Of a stretch of 7,115 nt of DNA, positions 6,331 through 7,115 are shown piece by piece (position 1 is the stretch's first letter; each line of letters opens with the position of its first letter). The position numbers and the translations under genes were made by a program. Origin of the DNA: DAOTUB01 sp034437455 (GTDB lineage: Bacteria; Chloroflexota; Anaerolineae; B4-G1); NCBI GenBank assembly GCA_034437455.1, contig DAOTUB010000203.1, positions 1 through 7,115 of the forward strand, in the 5' to 3' direction. Below the pieces are notes generated by a model, which was not told the origin of the DNA, made no database searches, and saw nothing but the letters and a program-made list of their open reading frames with translations.

Positions 6331-7102
6331 CGTCATCCCCTTTCCAAGCGATCCCTTTGTAGCGCCGATGCCCGAAATACGAGCGGGTCGGCGAGTCTTG
6401 CAGGGGGAAGAGGTCGATCTGTCCTTGCCGGGCCAGGTGGCGCAGCGGGGCCCTCACCGCTTGAGCTAAGGCGCCGTCGGCTCGGGCGTAAGGCAAGGTC
6501 TGGTCGAAGAAATTCTCCAGAAAAGATTGAAGCGTGCCTGTCTGTCTTTTCCACTGGGCGACGATCCCGCTGACCAGGCCTGGCCCATACACGCATTGGA
6601 ATCCGCCAGCCACTCGACGACCCACGCCCAGGAATGCCATCACGCGCTTCCAAGCACCAATTTTCTCCTTGCTCAGCCCCCCAGTTTCCTCCACAGCGCG
6701 CAATTGGTTGGCCTCGGTGTGGACATCTGCCACGTACAGTCGATCTGGTCTGATGAAGATCTCTGTCAGCAGGTGAGTATATAGACCGTCAACTGGATGA
6801 TCTAACGACTGCCTTTCTTTCTCAAGGCGACGCAATCTCTGTAGCAATTGCGCTGCAAAGTGGATGTCAGATCGCACGTGACAAGCACGATAGCCGTTCT
6901 CGATCTCCAGCATTCGGGCTGATTGGAGAAACGCCAGTGCATCGTCCACACTCTGTGGGGATGGGATACTGTCATCAGATTGGCGCACGATAAAGGCCAC
7001 CTGGACGTTCTTTTTTGGGGGTTGAATCCCTTCGGCATTGCGACTGGCGATGTAACGGTAGATCGCTTCCAGTTCGGGGCCATACACAGTCTGGAATAAC
7101 AT
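6317..7102 (-). CDS. winged-helix-like partner of the large ATPase, possibly 5' partial (DpdG-like by position)
   Basis: This is a predicted 261-residue soluble protein from ATG 7102. A TTG at 7108 would add two residues, and the frame stays open to the window edge. No Shine-Dalgarno site precedes the ATG in the 13 bases available, so the true start may lie outside. The N-terminal 80 residues look like a winged-helix domain (LEAIYRYI, then SVDDALAFLQSARMLEIENGYR). The middle has KIGAWKRVMAFLGVGRRV (149-166, numbered from the TTG), a basic helical segment. The C-terminal part, ALAQAVRAPLRHLARQGQI (213-231) followed by a basic GHRRY turn, looks like a second winged helix. Its stop (TAG, 6317-6319) lies inside the start of the ATPase gene, so the two are probably coupled. 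By size, order and architecture it is reminiscent of DpdG upstream of DpdH. I cannot confirm homology, so no symbol is given. A DNA-binding or adaptor role is inferred. Confidence 0.85.
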   Translation of the reverse strand: MLFQTVYGPELEAIYRYIASRNAEGIQPPKKNVQVAFIVRQSDDSIPSPQSVDDALAFLQSARMLEIENGYRACHVRSDIHFAAQLLQRLRRLEKERQSLDHPVDGLYTHLLTEIFIRPDRLYVADVHTEANQLRAVEETGGLSKEKIGAWKRVMAFLGVGRRVAGGFQCVYGPGLVSGIVAQWKRQTGTLQSFLENFFDQTLPYARADGALAQAVRAPLRHLARQGQIDLFPLQDSPTRSYFGHRRYKGIAWKGDDDGNH

Positions 7103-7115
7103 TGTCAACTGTACC

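Noticed and set aside
7103..7108. TTGACA on the minus strand, identical to a -35 consensus, at the start of the winged-helix gene
   Set aside because: Only a poor TATGGC-like -10 lies at the right distance, and it would start transcription inside the gene. It is more likely TTG ACA codons near the true or downstream start.
1..7115. CRISPR array, tRNA, rRNA or riboswitch
   Set aside because: I saw no regularly spaced repeats, cloverleaf or conserved ribosomal or riboswitch segments. Intergenic space is limited to about 370 bp and 60 bp, and both are accounted for.

Overview
The window is 7.1 kb of bacterial DNA. It holds five complete or near-complete protein genes and possibly the last codons of a sixth. 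The layout is typical of an accessory or defence-type region: large P-loop ATPases, a likely nuclease, small uncharacterised partners and a small non-autonomous transposable element. No rRNA, tRNA, CRISPR array or metabolic gene is visible. The STAND/AAA ATPase with tetratricopeptide repeats at the left is of a type I associate with Chloroflexota and some filamentous bacteria. The moderately GC-rich composition and sigma70-like promoters are compatible with that. The assignment rests on protein style only.

Left to right: (1) an 18-codon fragment on the + strand (2-58) that may be the 3' end of a neighbouring gene; (2) a 739-residue STAND-type ATPase with TPRs on the - strand (36-2255), whose C-terminus looks cut short where it runs into that fragment; (3) a 370-bp divergent promoter region carrying a 129-bp MITE-like element (2325-2453), with 16-bp inverted ends, an internal palindrome and a perfect 8-bp target duplication; (4) a + strand two-gene operon (2625-3741) encoding a putative PD-(D/E)xK-fold nuclease and a small 101-102 residue partner, with overlapping reading frames; (5) a - strand operon (7102 or beyond to 3802) encoding a 261-263+ residue winged-helix-like protein followed by an 842-844 residue P-loop ATPase with a compact cysteine cluster. 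These two genes also overlap.

The small-protein-then-ATPase order in block 5, and the look of the ATPase (P-loop, CxxC-x5-C, then an 'hxPFNxxLLxRL' segment), recall the DpdG/DpdH and DptF-type ATPases of DNA-modification-linked restriction systems. This is from memory and is not a confirmed assignment. The helicase, nuclease or modification genes that would complete such a system would lie beyond position 7115.

The nuclease pair and the ATPase pair converge with only 60 bp between their stop codons, and no clear intrinsic terminator lies there. The most useful leads are the uncharacterised nuclease-plus-partner module, the winged-helix/ATPase pair, the MITE and the eroded end of the TPR ATPase.
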